From: Pseudaquidulcibacter saccharophilus
GTDB lineage: Bacteria; Pseudomonadota; Alphaproteobacteria; Caulobacterales; Aquidulcibacteraceae
DNA length: 64,000 nt
Assembly: GCF_019455445.1 (NCBI RefSeq)
Contig: NZ_JAHWUS010000004.1
Coordinates: forward strand, 83,743 to 147,742
Direction of reading: 5' to 3'
The notes beneath the pieces were generated by a model. It saw only the letters and a list, made by a program, of their open reading frames with translations. It made no database searches and was not told where the DNA came from. A program made the position numbers and the translations under genes. This document shows positions 55,490 to 64,000 of this stretch, one piece after another; positions within the stretch are counted from its first letter, which is position 1; each line of letters starts with the position of its first letter.

Positions 55490-55924
55490 GGAATTCTCCA
55501 GCAAGTTGCAATTTTGACAAGGCGTCTGATGTTCATCGCATATTTATATTCAATATATTTATAAGAAATGTGTCAATATCATTATTTTATTATGTAAAAA
55601 TGCATTCATAATACCACTATCATCCGTTTATAAATGTTTATTTTGGATGATTTCACTATTTCTACCAAAAGATTTTAGACGTTAATAATAAGGGAAATGG
55701 GCAAAAATGCCGCTTGTTTGGTAATTATATGCGATATTTTTATAAACAATAAAAAAGCGTTAAGAAACTTTCATATTAAAAAACTATAAGAAAGCTAGTT
55801 TCATTATTTGTTATTATATATAACAATTAAACGGGCTTGGAAAAATCGATAGATGAAATAACGATTGGGCACGGAATGAAACACTAATGCGTCACCAAAG
55901 CTGTTGGAACCCAGGAGTGTTAAA
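55490..55924. promoter_or_regulatory. Divergent control region between PLC operon and TonB receptor
   Basis: This 435-bp AT-rich region separates the divergently transcribed PLC operon and TonB receptor gene. AGGAGTG lies just before the receptor ATG. No clean Pho box is visible to me. A single regulator binding here could switch both units. No gene-like frame is present. Confidence 0.5.
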
Positions 55925-58756
55925 ATGTTTAAAAAGTTAAAAAAACTTACGCGGATTGGATGCCGTGCAGCCCTTTTGGGCGGCGCATCTTTATTGGCAA
56001 TGCCGGTAATGTCTGCTTATGCGCAAACCCAAGATGCTGATACGACCGCAAATGATAAGAATGTTATTCTTGTTGTTGGTCAGCGTCTTTCAAATGCCAA
56101 TTCAATTAATCAGCAAAAAAATTCGGCAAATATCGTAAATGTTATTTCCGCCGATGATTTGGGTAAATTACCCGATGCAAACGTTGCCGATGCCTTGGCA
56201 CGTGTTCCTGGTGTTACCGTTGTAGTAAACCAAGAAACCGGTGAAGGTGAATTCGTTTCGATTCGCGGTTTCGGTGGCACTTATAATGCCTATGCAATCA
56301 ACGGCGTCCGGGTTGCGCTTACTGATACTGATAGCCGCAAAATGTCTATGACAGTTCTACCGCCAAATGGTTTGAAATCAATCGTTGTTTCAAAAACCCT
56401 TACCCCTGATATGGATGGTGACGCGATTGGTGGTACGGTGAATTTCATTACCCCAAATGCATTTGATTTCAAAAAAGACGTATTTCGTGCATTCGGCAGC
56501 GTTGGTTATAATGATCGTGCCGAGGCACAGGGTGAAAAATCAACAGCAAGCCAAATCCAACTTGATGCATCACACCTTTTTGATAATGGTAAATGGGGCG
56601 TATTTGGCTCTGTAAACTATGGTAAATCTTATTATCACAACGAAGAAACCGAAAATGATGGTGAGTGGGAGCCATACCACTTCCGCCTTAATTCAACTGA
56701 AGCAATTGACGAGCGTTCAATGTATTTGCCAGGCATCGACCTTGATTACCGTCGTGGCGAACAGGAAAGATATGGCGGTAACTTCTCAATTGATTATCAC
56801 GATGACAACAATAAATTATATTTCCGCGGTCAATATGCGAAGCTAAACCGTACTGGTACAAATGATTATACCGATGAAAGAAGCCGTAAAACAAACCGCC
56901 TTAAACAAGTAAATGTTGATGATACAACATTGCTTCAACCAGAGCAGATGATAACCGGACACGATGCCGTAAAAGGAAATATTTACGGTTATACCACTTC
57001 GCAAATCGTTGATAAGGATAAAGACGGAATCATTACTGATGCCGATGTCCAAAGTTCATCTTATTGGTCATTATATGGTCGTTCGGGTGTATGGGATCCA
57101 AAGGCATTCCAATTTGCACGTTCATTTGAAACCCAAGACCAAGAATCAGATCTCGCAACCTTTAATACCGGCGGCACAAGCCAGTATGGTGATTGGACGT
57201 TTGATTATGACCTAAGCTATTCATATGGTAAAAAAGGTGACCCTGGTCATTATAGCATTGGCTTCAATTGCGATAAATGTTCAACCGACCCGATGTTTAC
57301 TTCAACAGGGATTCTTTGGTCTTCATTCGACCCACGTTTCCCATTGGCGCAATTACCGGCGTATGCAAAGAATGTTGATCACCGCGATGATTTATTGCCA
57401 TTCGATGGCGCCGGCTTTGATAAAAGCGAACAAACCGACAAACGTACGGCTTTGAAATTTGATGCCAAATACAAAATGAATAATTTCATTGATTATGTAA
57501 AACTTGGTTTCAAATATTACAAATCTGAACGTGATTATGACTATACACCAATTTGGGATGGCACAGTTGACGGAACAGCACTTGAAAATTCCACATTGGC
57601 TAGCTCGGGTCTGGTTGAGCGACAAGTTACGGGTATTGACCATAATACATATTATTATGGCTCAATCTTAGACCGTGCAAAAGTTATTGCCGCGATTAAT
57701 GCCGCCAAGGCCGCAAATCCAACAACTTATTCTTATGAAGAATTAAATGCAGACGACAAAAAGGGTAGCGAAGCTGTAATCGCACTTTATGGCCTTGCGA
57801 ATATGCACTTTGACGATTTGACAGTTATTTCTGGTCTTCGCGTTGAGCGCACCGATGTGAAAAATACCGCATGGGTCGATGACGGAAGTAATTCAGGTTT
57901 TGGAACAACCAAAAAAGACTATACTGTTGCCCTTCCATCTGTAACCGCAATTTGGCGCTTGGGACCAAAAGTGGTTTATCGTGGCGCACTATGGACTAGT
58001 TTCTCACGCCCTGAATATACAAATATTCTTCGTGGGGAATCAGTTGGCAGAAACTCTGCGCACGAGATCGTAACCATTTCACGTGGAAACCCTGATCTTA
58101 AGCCGGCATATTCAACCAATATCGACTTGTCTGCTGAATATTATCCAGACCGTATGAGCGTGGTTAGTGCGACATTGTTCCATAAAAATATTGACCATTT
58201 CATTTTTACCAACGGTCAAGCGGTTGACGCCGATACCCAAGACGGAACAATCACCATCACTCAGCCGCAAAATGGCAAGACTGCAAACATTACAGGTCTT
58301 GAGCTTAATTTAATTAAGTCATTTGACGGTATGATTGCGCCATTTGATGGTTTTGGGGTTGAGGTAAATGCAACCTTCCAAACTTCAGAGGCTGATACTG
58401 GAAAACCATATCGTGCAGGTAAAAAGACGCCGTTTATTCAATGCCCAGACAGACAATATAACGTCGCCCTAACATACCAGAAATATGGCATCGAAGGTAA
58501 ATTGGCATATCAATATTCAGGTGAATATATCGAAGACTTCCGCGATAATGCGGTTGATAAATGGGTGCAGCCGAATAAGTCACTTGATCTACACTTACGT
58601 TACCATGTGAGCGAGCAAATGACCGTTGATTTTGATGCCCAAAACATTCTTGATGGACATCGTTATTACACCACAAAAGGCAAAAGCCCATCATATCAAA
58701 AAGACTATATGGAGCCAGGACGTAACTTTGTTTTACGTTTTGCATATAGCCACTAA
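55925..58756 (+). CDS. TonB-dependent receptor of the phosphonate/PLC region
   Basis: Outer-membrane receptor of 943 aa of the Xanthomonas/Caulobacter type. A signal peptide ends near SAYAQ. The plug has SADDLGKLPDANVADALARV and VSIRGFGGTYNAYAIN. The barrel ends RNFVLRFAYSH. A loop near residue 355 reads DKDKDGIITDAD, a perfect EF-hand-type calcium loop, which is rare in such receptors. ATG 55925 follows AGGAGTG; a TTG seven codons earlier is less likely. It is divergent from the PLC operon, so its ligand may be a lipid head group or an aminophosphonate. A strong terminator follows. Confidence 0.9.
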   Translation: MFKKLKKLTRIGCRAALLGGASLLAMPVMSAYAQTQDADTTANDKNVILVVGQRLSNANSINQQKNSANIVNVISADDLGKLPDANVADALARVPGVTVVVNQETGEGEFVSIRGFGGTYNAYAINGVRVALTDTDSRKMSMTVLPPNGLKSIVVSKTLTPDMDGDAIGGTVNFITPNAFDFKKDVFRAFGSVGYNDRAEAQGEKSTASQIQLDASHLFDNGKWGVFGSVNYGKSYYHNEETENDGEWEPYHFRLNSTEAIDERSMYLPGIDLDYRRGEQERYGGNFSIDYHDDNNKLYFRGQYAKLNRTGTNDYTDERSRKTNRLKQVNVDDTTLLQPEQMITGHDAVKGNIYGYTTSQIVDKDKDGIITDADVQSSSYWSLYGRSGVWDPKAFQFARSFETQDQESDLATFNTGGTSQYGDWTFDYDLSYSYGKKGDPGHYSIGFNCDKCSTDPMFTSTGILWSSFDPRFPLAQLPAYAKNVDHRDDLLPFDGAGFDKSEQTDKRTALKFDAKYKMNNFIDYVKLGFKYYKSERDYDYTPIWDGTVDGTALENSTLASSGLVERQVTGIDHNTYYYGSILDRAKVIAAINAAKAANPTTYSYEELNADDKKGSEAVIALYGLANMHFDDLTVISGLRVERTDVKNTAWVDDGSNSGFGTTKKDYTVALPSVTAIWRLGPKVVYRGALWTSFSRPEYTNILRGESVGRNSAHEIVTISRGNPDLKPAYSTNIDLSAEYYPDRMSVVSATLFHKNIDHFIFTNGQAVDADTQDGTITITQPQNGKTANITGLELNLIKSFDGMIAPFDGFGVEVNATFQTSEADTGKPYRAGKKTPFIQCPDRQYNVALTYQKYGIEGKLAYQYSGEYIEDFRDNAVDKWVQPNKSLDLHLRYHVSEQMTVDFDAQNILDGHRYYTTKGKSPSYQKDYMEPGRNFVLRFAYSH

Positions 58757-58788
58757 AACAGTTTCATAATACCTTCCCTTCCACGAAA

Positions 58789-58818
58789 AATACCCCGAAT
58801 TTAGCGATTCGGGGTATT
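58789..58818 (+). terminator. Rho-independent terminator after TonB receptor
   Basis: AATACCCCGAAT (58789-58800) and ATTCGGGGTATT (58807-58818) form a perfect 12-bp stem with a TTAGCG loop, then TGCATTTT. The A-run before it would also allow termination from the other strand. It separates the receptor from the LysR gene. Confidence 0.88.
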
Positions 58819-58875
58819 TGCATTTTGTCCGGATTCTGCTTAGATAAATCTTATAATTTTTTAGTGTGGCAGGTT

Positions 58876-59811
58876 ATGTCTGATTCAATTGATGGTTCTA
58901 ATGGTAAGAATAGCGAACGCACCAAAGGACGACGTGAAGCCAATGGATTGTCTATTGGGGCATTACGGGCATTTGTAACCATTGTTGACCAGGGCAGCTT
59001 TTCCAAGGCAGCGCAGGAATTAGGGGTTTCACAACCCAATGTTTCAAATCAAATTATTGCCCTTGAACAAGCCTGCGGTGTGCGGCTTTTGCATCGCCGA
59101 ACCCAAAATCAAACCCTTACCGAAGCGGGGCGCGAACTTTATACACGTGCACGTCTTGTTATAAACCGTATGGATGACTTTGAGTTTATTGCGCGCCAAT
59201 TTATTGGCCTAAAACGTGGCCGTTTGATGGTGGGATATTCAATTCCATCGGTGGCGCTTAAGTTAATTGGCCATTTTATGCGAACTTATCCTGATATTGA
59301 AGTTTCGGCAAAGCACGGTAACACCAACGATTTATTAGGAAGTCTTGGCGATTGTCGTACTGATGTTGCACTCATTTCACTGCTTGAACCCGATGCTACA
59401 TTGGCATGCCATTTAGTTGCCCCCCAAGGGTTAAATCTTTTAGTACCTGCTAGCCATCCTTTTGCCTCACGCGATGAAATTCATGTTGAGGATTTATCGG
59501 GGCTTGCATTAGTAACGCGTGAAGAAGGATCCGTTACGCGCGCCTTAACCATACTTGCACACAAACAAGTTGGTCTTGAATTCCGCCCCGTTTTCACGGT
59601 TGAAAGCCGCGAAGCAATCAAGGAGGCGGTGGTCAATGGTATGGGTTTCGGAACGATTCTTGATGGCGAAATTGGCGAAGATAAAAGATTAAAAGCCCTG
59701 CCGCTTTTGGGGCTTGAACAAAAAGCCGGTGTGTATCTAACCTGTCTTAAGGAAAATCTAGAAATTCCGGCTGTAAATGCCTTTATTCGCATGTCAAACG
59801 GTGGGCTTTGA
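58876..59811 (+). CDS. LysR-family regulator, aminoethylphosphonate type
   Basis: LysR regulator of 311 aa. After an unusually long charged N-terminal extension comes the HTH with LRAFVTIVDQGSFSKAAQEL and VSQPNVSNQI. The effector domain has LMVGYSIPSVALK and FGTILDGEIG. It resembles the AEP-catabolism LysR group (TIGR03339, from memory). ATG 58876 is chosen; a frame from 58825 would begin just past the terminator. It lies between the receptor and PbfA gene and probably controls the phosphonate genes on both sides. Confidence 0.8.
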   Translation: MSDSIDGSNGKNSERTKGRREANGLSIGALRAFVTIVDQGSFSKAAQELGVSQPNVSNQIIALEQACGVRLLHRRTQNQTLTEAGRELYTRARLVINRMDDFEFIARQFIGLKRGRLMVGYSIPSVALKLIGHFMRTYPDIEVSAKHGNTNDLLGSLGDCRTDVALISLLEPDATLACHLVAPQGLNLLVPASHPFASRDEIHVEDLSGLALVTREEGSVTRALTILAHKQVGLEFRPVFTVESREAIKEAVVNGMGFGTILDGEIGEDKRLKALPLLGLEQKAGVYLTCLKENLEIPAVNAFIRMSNGGL

Positions 59812-60002
59812 TTCTAAAAAGCTGACAAAAACCCTTTAAATATCGGTGATTTGGTCGTTGTGTTTCACGATTTGCATTGGTTCGTAAATAAATCGCTGCG
59901 TTTAATTCGCAGTGAATGTAAATAATTTTTAGATATATATATTAACTTCACATATGAATTTTATTATATTCAATATTGAAACGGAATATAAGAATCTAAT
60001 AA

Positions 60003-61403
60003 ATGTCGATACAAAATCTTGAAAAGCAATCATTCACTAAAATGCAAAACAGTCCGTCACAGTCGGAAAGCGATACCAATACTTCGCCCAATCGCCGCGA
60101 TTGGCAGATGGCAAATATTGATGAAGATGGTTGGGATATTATAAATCGTGACGCTAATGCCTTTTTTCATCAATCGGTTTCATCGCCATGTCTTTCCGCA
60201 CTTGTGGAAGCAAAAGGAAGTTGGCTGAAAGATACTGCTGGTAATCAATATCTCGACTTTCATGGTAATAATGTTCATTTATTGGGGCATGCTAATCCTG
60301 AAATAATTGCCGCTATAAATAAACAAATGCAGGATTTGGCATTTGTGCCGCGGCGCTTTACTTGTGAACGTACTGTTGAGCTTGCCGAAAAGCTGTGTGA
60401 GCAATTCAAAAAAAATACTGGCCATAATGGGCGGGTCTTGTTTGCACCAAGTGGTACTGATGCTATTGAGATTGCGTTAAAAATTGCGCGCGCCACAACT
60501 GGGCGTCACAAAACCCTTTCATTCTGGGATGCTTTTCATGGTGCGGGTTTTGGTGCAGCAAGCGTGGGTGGCGAATCGCTTTTCCGTTCGGGGCCAATTG
60601 GTCCGTTGATGGCGGGTGCAAACCATATTGCGCCATTTAATTGTTACCGCTGCCCATATGGTCATAAAGATAATGAAACTTGTGGTCTGGCATGTGCAAA
60701 TATGGCGGCCTATGCCCTTGAGCGTGAAGCAGACATTGCCGCAGTAATCGCCGAGCCAACCCGCGTAGTCCCTTATATTCCACCAAAAGGATATTGGAAA
60801 AAGGTTCGTGAAGCATGTGATAGGCATAATAGCCTGCTGATATTTGACGAAATCCCAAGTGGTCTTGGACGCACTGGAAAATTCTTCTCATTCGCTCATG
60901 AAGATGTTTCACCTGATATGGTAGTTTTGGGTAAGTCCTTGGGCGGTGGTATTTTGCCTATGGCGGCGGTTATTGCGCGCGCCGATTTAGATGGCGGCAA
61001 AGATTGGGCCTTTGGCCATTATACACATGAAAAAAATCCGGTCATGGCGATGGCGGCATTAACCACCATAAAAATTGTTGAACGGGACAATCTTGCAAAT
61101 CGTGCAGAAGAATTGGGAAATCGTGCAATTCAAAGACTTAGCAAGCTTGAAGAGGAATATGGCTTTATAACGAATGTTCGCGGCCGCGGTCTAATAATTG
61201 GGCTTGAAATCGTGAAAGATAAAGTTTCACAAGAGCCTGATTTAGAATTAGCGGATAAAATAATGTATCGTGCCCTTTCATTTGGGCTTTCGTTCAAGAT
61301 TACAATGGGTAATGTCATCACCCTTACGCCACCACTAACTATAAGTGATGAGGAGTTTGATCTAGGTTTAACCAAACTTGAACAAGCATTTGCATGTGTT
61401 TAA
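60003..61403 (+). CDS. pbfA: (R)-1-hydroxy-2-aminoethylphosphonate ammonia-lyase (PbfA-like)
   Basis: Class III PLP enzyme of 466 aa. The substrate-side segment is LDFHGNNVHLLGHANPE and the PLP site VVLGKSLGGGILPM (Lys311), with the PLP-ring Asp282 in FDEIPSG. NCYRCPYGHKDNETCG is a cysteine-rich insert, and GHYTHEKNPVMAMAAL follows. These match PbfA, which removes ammonia from (R)-1-hydroxy-2-aminoethylphosphonate to give phosphonoacetaldehyde for PhnX. A PLP transaminase is the main alternative, but the partners favour PbfA. It converges on the PhnZ-like gene with a 14-bp gap. Confidence 0.85.
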   Translation: MSIQNLEKQSFTKMQNSPSQSESDTNTSPNRRDWQMANIDEDGWDIINRDANAFFHQSVSSPCLSALVEAKGSWLKDTAGNQYLDFHGNNVHLLGHANPEIIAAINKQMQDLAFVPRRFTCERTVELAEKLCEQFKKNTGHNGRVLFAPSGTDAIEIALKIARATTGRHKTLSFWDAFHGAGFGAASVGGESLFRSGPIGPLMAGANHIAPFNCYRCPYGHKDNETCGLACANMAAYALEREADIAAVIAEPTRVVPYIPPKGYWKKVREACDRHNSLLIFDEIPSGLGRTGKFFSFAHEDVSPDMVVLGKSLGGGILPMAAVIARADLDGGKDWAFGHYTHEKNPVMAMAALTTIKIVERDNLANRAEELGNRAIQRLSKLEEEYGFITNVRGRGLIIGLEIVKDKVSQEPDLELADKIMYRALSFGLSFKITMGNVITLTPPLTISDEEFDLGLTKLEQAFACV

Positions 61404-61417
61404 TGGCAATTGATAAA

Positions 61418-61960
61418 TTAAATTGCCACAGCCCTTAAATCATTTAGCCAATATTCAATGTCATGAACTTTGCGTCCAGGTGTTTTTGCCAAATCATCGG
61501 CGACGCGAACTTTGATTAAATCGTCACGAAGCTCGTGCTGTTCAAATGCTTTGATTTCAGAATCACTCATAAGTCCGCCTTGGTCTTCAAACGAGGATCT
61601 GCTGGTTGGTGTAAGTTTGTCATAATATGTTTTATTGACACTTACTAAATAGCGTTTTGCGTTCGCATGTTGCGCAATTAATTCACGGATGCGAATCGGC
61701 ATGACTTTTTCAAGCATTCTTGCGCCATATTGTTCGTGATCTCGAATATGGCATTGCTGGTGGGCGATATCGTGCAAAAGTCCCGCGATTTGCAACTCTT
61801 TATCTTCTGGTGACATTAATTCCAGCTCATATGCGGTTTGTAGACCGTGGTCGAGTTCTGAAAGCCCTTCAACCTCACAGACCATATTTTTCATAATCTG
61901 CAAATACGATTCTAATTCAGAAATATTCTCAAAGGTTTCAACATGGGGGAAATTGCTCAT
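61418..61960 (-). CDS. PhnZ/TmpB-like HD-domain C-P oxygenase
   Basis: HD-domain protein of 180 aa. The diiron ligands expected for PhnZ are visible: His38 (ELDHGLQTA), His63-Asp64 (LLHDIAH), a His in the DHEQYG segment (75), His98 (AQHANAKRYL) and Asp155/156 (VADDLAKTPG), with Lys102 near the phosphonate site. PhnZ splits (R)-1-hydroxy-2-aminoethylphosphonate to glycine and phosphate; TmpB does this for the trimethylated analogue. It follows the transporter with a 4-bp ATGA overlap. No PhnY or TmpA hydroxylase is in the window, so the hydroxylated substrate must be taken up or made elsewhere. Confidence 0.82.
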   Translation of the reverse strand: MSNFPHVETFENISELESYLQIMKNMVCEVEGLSELDHGLQTAYELELMSPEDKELQIAGLLHDIAHQQCHIRDHEQYGARMLEKVMPIRIRELIAQHANAKRYLVSVNKTYYDKLTPTSRSSFEDQGGLMSDSEIKAFEQHELRDDLIKVRVADDLAKTPGRKVHDIEYWLNDLRAVAI

Positions 61961-63261
61961 TTTGTTTCAATCCTTTGATTTTCATGATTGATTTTAAAAA
62001 CGCGGAATTTGAAATATGCCACGGATAAAAGCGCGAATAGCGTGATTAATATTGCCGAATAGATGCAAGCATTCATAAAAAAGCTTAGCCAGCTAAGTTT
62101 TAAATTGCCGAAATTCTTAAACAGTAAAAGCCCAACCGAACCTGCATAACCACTAGAATCAGCAAGATACATAACAAACGAAGCGTTTCCGGGGCTATGA
62201 ACCGCCGCGGTAAGGCGGTCCACGAGAACACTATTATAAGGAACATATCCGGTATAGATACCCGCACCCACAAGAATCATCCAACTTATCGGGCCAATTA
62301 AATGGGCCTGAAAGGCAAGTGTTGCCACAAGTGCCAATAGCGCGCCGCCAATAATCATTAAATGGTAAAATAAAACGGCATTAGTATTTTTCTTTATGAT
62401 TGTCGTAAGTGAAAACATCACCATTACAAATAAGGCAACGGGTAGTTCCGTAAGTGATAGAATCGCTGGCTCATCTTTGAAACCAAGTGCGCCCCAGATC
62501 TCAACCGCAAAATTATCACGGAAATCACGGAGTGCAGTAAGAATCACATAGGTTAGAATCAGCATCAAAAGCCCGAAGCCAGTTTTCTTTACAAAGGCAA
62601 CCCGTTGTTCATGGTACATGGGGGTTCTTTCCATGCGGGCTTCTATGTCTTCGATGGTTGGCGGTGGGGTTTGTGACAGGAAAAAAACCGATATCAGCAT
62701 TATTGGGAAGAATATTGCACCAGTTAGTGCCGGCATCCATAATTCTGGAACGCCATATTCAACAACAAGACTTCTGCCAACCGATTTAACAACGCCTGAT
62801 GAAACAATAAAGCTTACGGCAAGGCCCGCGCCCAAGACATCGCTGATACGGCGACCTTCAAGATATGAATAAACTAGCCCCCAAATCATGCCAAGTGGAA
62901 GACCGCTTCCAAATATTGCAACTATTTTCAAGGGGGCGGGAACGATTGCAAATGCCGCTAAGAATACTAATGAAATACTTATCATGCCAATAATCATATA
63001 TGGGCGCATTTTGGGATTTGCCTCTGAATTCACCTTAATCCCAAGCATTTTAGATAATGCATATCCAAACACCTGGGCAATTACGATTGCAACTTTGAAA
63101 TCAATGTCATATGCCCAACCTGAAATATGTTCATAGGTTCCAACCGCAAATGGTTTACGGAATGCATACATCGAAAAATATGTAATAAAAGCGGCACTAA
63201 GACCATATAGGCCGATCCAAAATGAACCCCCACGAGCCACAAATTTGGTTATTTTACTCAT
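61957..63261 (-). CDS. DUF5690/MFS-type transporter, probable phosphonate importer
   Basis: Membrane protein of 434 aa with about twelve helices. The start region SAAFITYFSMYAFRKPFAVG and DIDFKVAIVIAQVFGYALSK is typical of DUF5690 proteins, relatives of GlpT/UhpT organophosphate antiporters. LEGRRISDVLGAGLAVSFI continues the pattern. It is the first gene of a two-gene operon with the PhnZ-like enzyme, a strong hint that it imports the phosphonate substrate. Confidence 0.78.
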   Translation of the reverse strand: MSKITKFVARGGSFWIGLYGLSAAFITYFSMYAFRKPFAVGTYEHISGWAYDIDFKVAIVIAQVFGYALSKMLGIKVNSEANPKMRPYMIIGMISISLVFLAAFAIVPAPLKIVAIFGSGLPLGMIWGLVYSYLEGRRISDVLGAGLAVSFIVSSGVVKSVGRSLVVEYGVPELWMPALTGAIFFPIMLISVFFLSQTPPPTIEDIEARMERTPMYHEQRVAFVKKTGFGLLMLILTYVILTALRDFRDNFAVEIWGALGFKDEPAILSLTELPVALFVMVMFSLTTIIKKNTNAVLFYHLMIIGGALLALVATLAFQAHLIGPISWMILVGAGIYTGYVPYNSVLVDRLTAAVHSPGNASFVMYLADSSGYAGSVGLLLFKNFGNLKLSWLSFFMNACIYSAILITLFALLSVAYFKFRVFKINHENQRIETK

Positions 63262-63715
63262 TGCAATCTTTCTTTATTATATGGTGCAATGTCTGAACTG
63301 GCGGGTGGTTTTAGTTGTATTAATTTATCTTGCGCATCAAACATAAAGTTAAGAATCGCAAAAATGCCCTATTTATAGGTTGTTTTAATCACCCCGACGT
63401 GGTCCAAACATAACTTAATTGTTATTTGTTGGATGCTTTTATAATTATTATTTATGATGGTTTGATTACAAGCATTTGCTTAAATGGGTAAAATGCAGGA
63501 TGCGGTCATATATATGGGATATAAATTTCCCACGAATGTTTAAAACAACAATTATCGTGTATGTAATTTGGGTTTTTTATTAAAATAGCCAGTATCGGCT
63601 AATATGAAGTGCGGATATATAATTCTCTGCTTATTTGTATATCTTTAATTTAACTAATAAAATTAATGCCTTGAAATTAAATGCAAACTTTAAAACAGCA
63701 TTGGCTGCAAGTGGC

Positions 63716-63790
63716 GGTTGACTCTAGCATTTGAAAAGAATACTTAGTGCGTCCTCAAGCAACGAGCGGCTAGAAACTGGCGGACATCAA
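63716..63790 (+). promoter_or_regulatory. Tandem stable-RNA-type promoter, copy 1
   Basis: TTGACT (63718-63723), a 17-bp spacer and TACTTA (63741-63746) form a near-consensus sigma-70 promoter. The following sequence CCTCAAGCAACGAG begins about seven bases after the -10. The block aligns without gaps to copy 2 for about 72 bp. Tandem promoters with shared start regions are typical of rRNA operons in alphaproteobacteria. Confidence 0.6.
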
Positions 63791-63889
63791 AAATCCGACA
63801 GGTTTTTTGTTCTCTTTTGTTTGGGCTAAGTTCGGAAAATTTCAATTTTGATATCTACTGAACTTAATTCATTGTTGACTGCAGATGGT

Positions 63890-63966
63890 AGTTGACATGG
63901 TTGGTTGAAGCGACTAGTTAAGCCGACCTCAAGCAATGAGTGAAGACAATATGGCGGGATTTAGTG
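63890..63966 (+). promoter_or_regulatory. Tandem stable-RNA-type promoter, copy 2
   Basis: TTGACA (63892-63897), a 17-bp spacer and TAGTTA (63915-63920), with CCTCAAGCAATGAG seven bases on. It matches copy 1 in layout and core sequence. No coding gene follows within the window, so the transcript probably starts an RNA operon, such as 16S rRNA, to the right. Confidence 0.6.
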
Positions 63967-64000
63967 ATAGGTCTCGACGGTAATTTTTGCGCTCATTTGC

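Larger units (their letters stand above)
63262..64000. other. Gene-free right end with tandem promoters
   Basis: This 739-bp stretch has no plausible gene. Its left half (to about 63690) is AT-rich without evident structure. Its right half contains two related promoter blocks (63717 and 63891) described separately. They point rightwards, out of the window. Confidence 0.6.

Noticed and set aside
60003..61403. Reading of the PLP enzyme as a plain aminotransferase or PhnW
   Set aside because: It is a class III fold enzyme with the FHGN and HYTHEKNP segments of the PbfA group; PhnW is a class V enzyme with different motifs.
1..64000. CRISPR arrays, transposases, integrases or phage genes
   Set aside because: No regularly spaced short repeats and no recombinase, transposase or phage structural motif were found in any substantial frame, despite the tRNA fragments.

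Overview
The window comes from an AT-rich (by eye roughly 40% GC) Gram-negative bacterium that is most likely an alphaproteobacterium. The reasons are four large TonB-dependent receptors, two of the Xanthomonas/Caulobacter type, tryptophan-halogenase-like genes sitting in a glycan-type locus, a PbfA/PhnX/PhnZ-type phosphonate gene set, and a tandem stable-RNA promoter pair of the TTGAC-N17 kind at the right edge. The genus cannot be named from the sequence. Gene functions are read from recognised motifs and family resemblance; no database search was possible.

Layout. (1) 1-7.8 kb, metal and sulfur handling: the start of a CzcA-type RND pump, its adaptor and outer-membrane channel, a small His/Cys periplasmic protein, a Zn/Cd/Pb P-type ATPase with a divergent MerR regulator, a His-tailed EamA transporter, and an ArsR-rhodanese regulator divergent from a DsrE-like protein. 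(2) 7.8-18.5 kb: a decayed second copy of the kdp leader, a phytase-like esterase gene, then the complete kdpFABCDE operon on the minus strand. (3) 18.5-32.7 kb: an alpha/beta hydrolase, a tightly overlapping five-gene operon of unknown product (GNAT, ThiF/E1-like, membrane protein, second acyltransferase, Acg-type nitroreductase), a RoxA-like dihaem cytochrome c, and a TonB receptor plus PhoD phosphatase with a convergent beta-propeller gene. (4) 32.7-45.2 kb: a carbohydrate-type locus with a LacI regulator, TonB receptor, two flavin-dependent halogenases, a GH3 glycosidase and two MFS transporters. (5) 45.5-50.3 kb: a second TonB receptor plus PhoD pair and a TetR regulator. (6) 50.4-63.3 kb: a phosphonate and phospholipid scavenging region with PLC, acid phosphatase, FAD-dependent aminophosphonate oxidase and phnX in one operon, a divergent TonB receptor, an AEP-type LysR regulator, PbfA, a PhnZ-like oxygenase and a DUF5690 transporter.

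Regions 2-4 are separated by three direct copies of the 3' half of an initiator tRNA (fMet) gene at 10.1, 18.5 and 32.65 kb. No intact tRNA and no integrase lie in the window. The copies share different flanks: kdp-leader side for copies 1 and 2, tRNA terminator plus lacI tail for copies 2 and 3. This points to accretion of modules by duplication or integration at a tRNA-fMet site.

The unifying theme of the right-hand side, and part of the middle, is phosphorus acquisition. TonB receptors and exported PhoD, PLC and purple-acid-type phosphatases release phosphate or aminophosphonate head groups outside the cytoplasm. A transporter brings phosphonates in, and PhnX, PbfA and PhnZ cut or prepare the C-P bond for cleavage. 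The strongest candidates for something undescribed are the PLC-to-PhnX operon, which looks like a phosphonolipid-degrading pathway, and the GNAT/ThiF/Acg operon.
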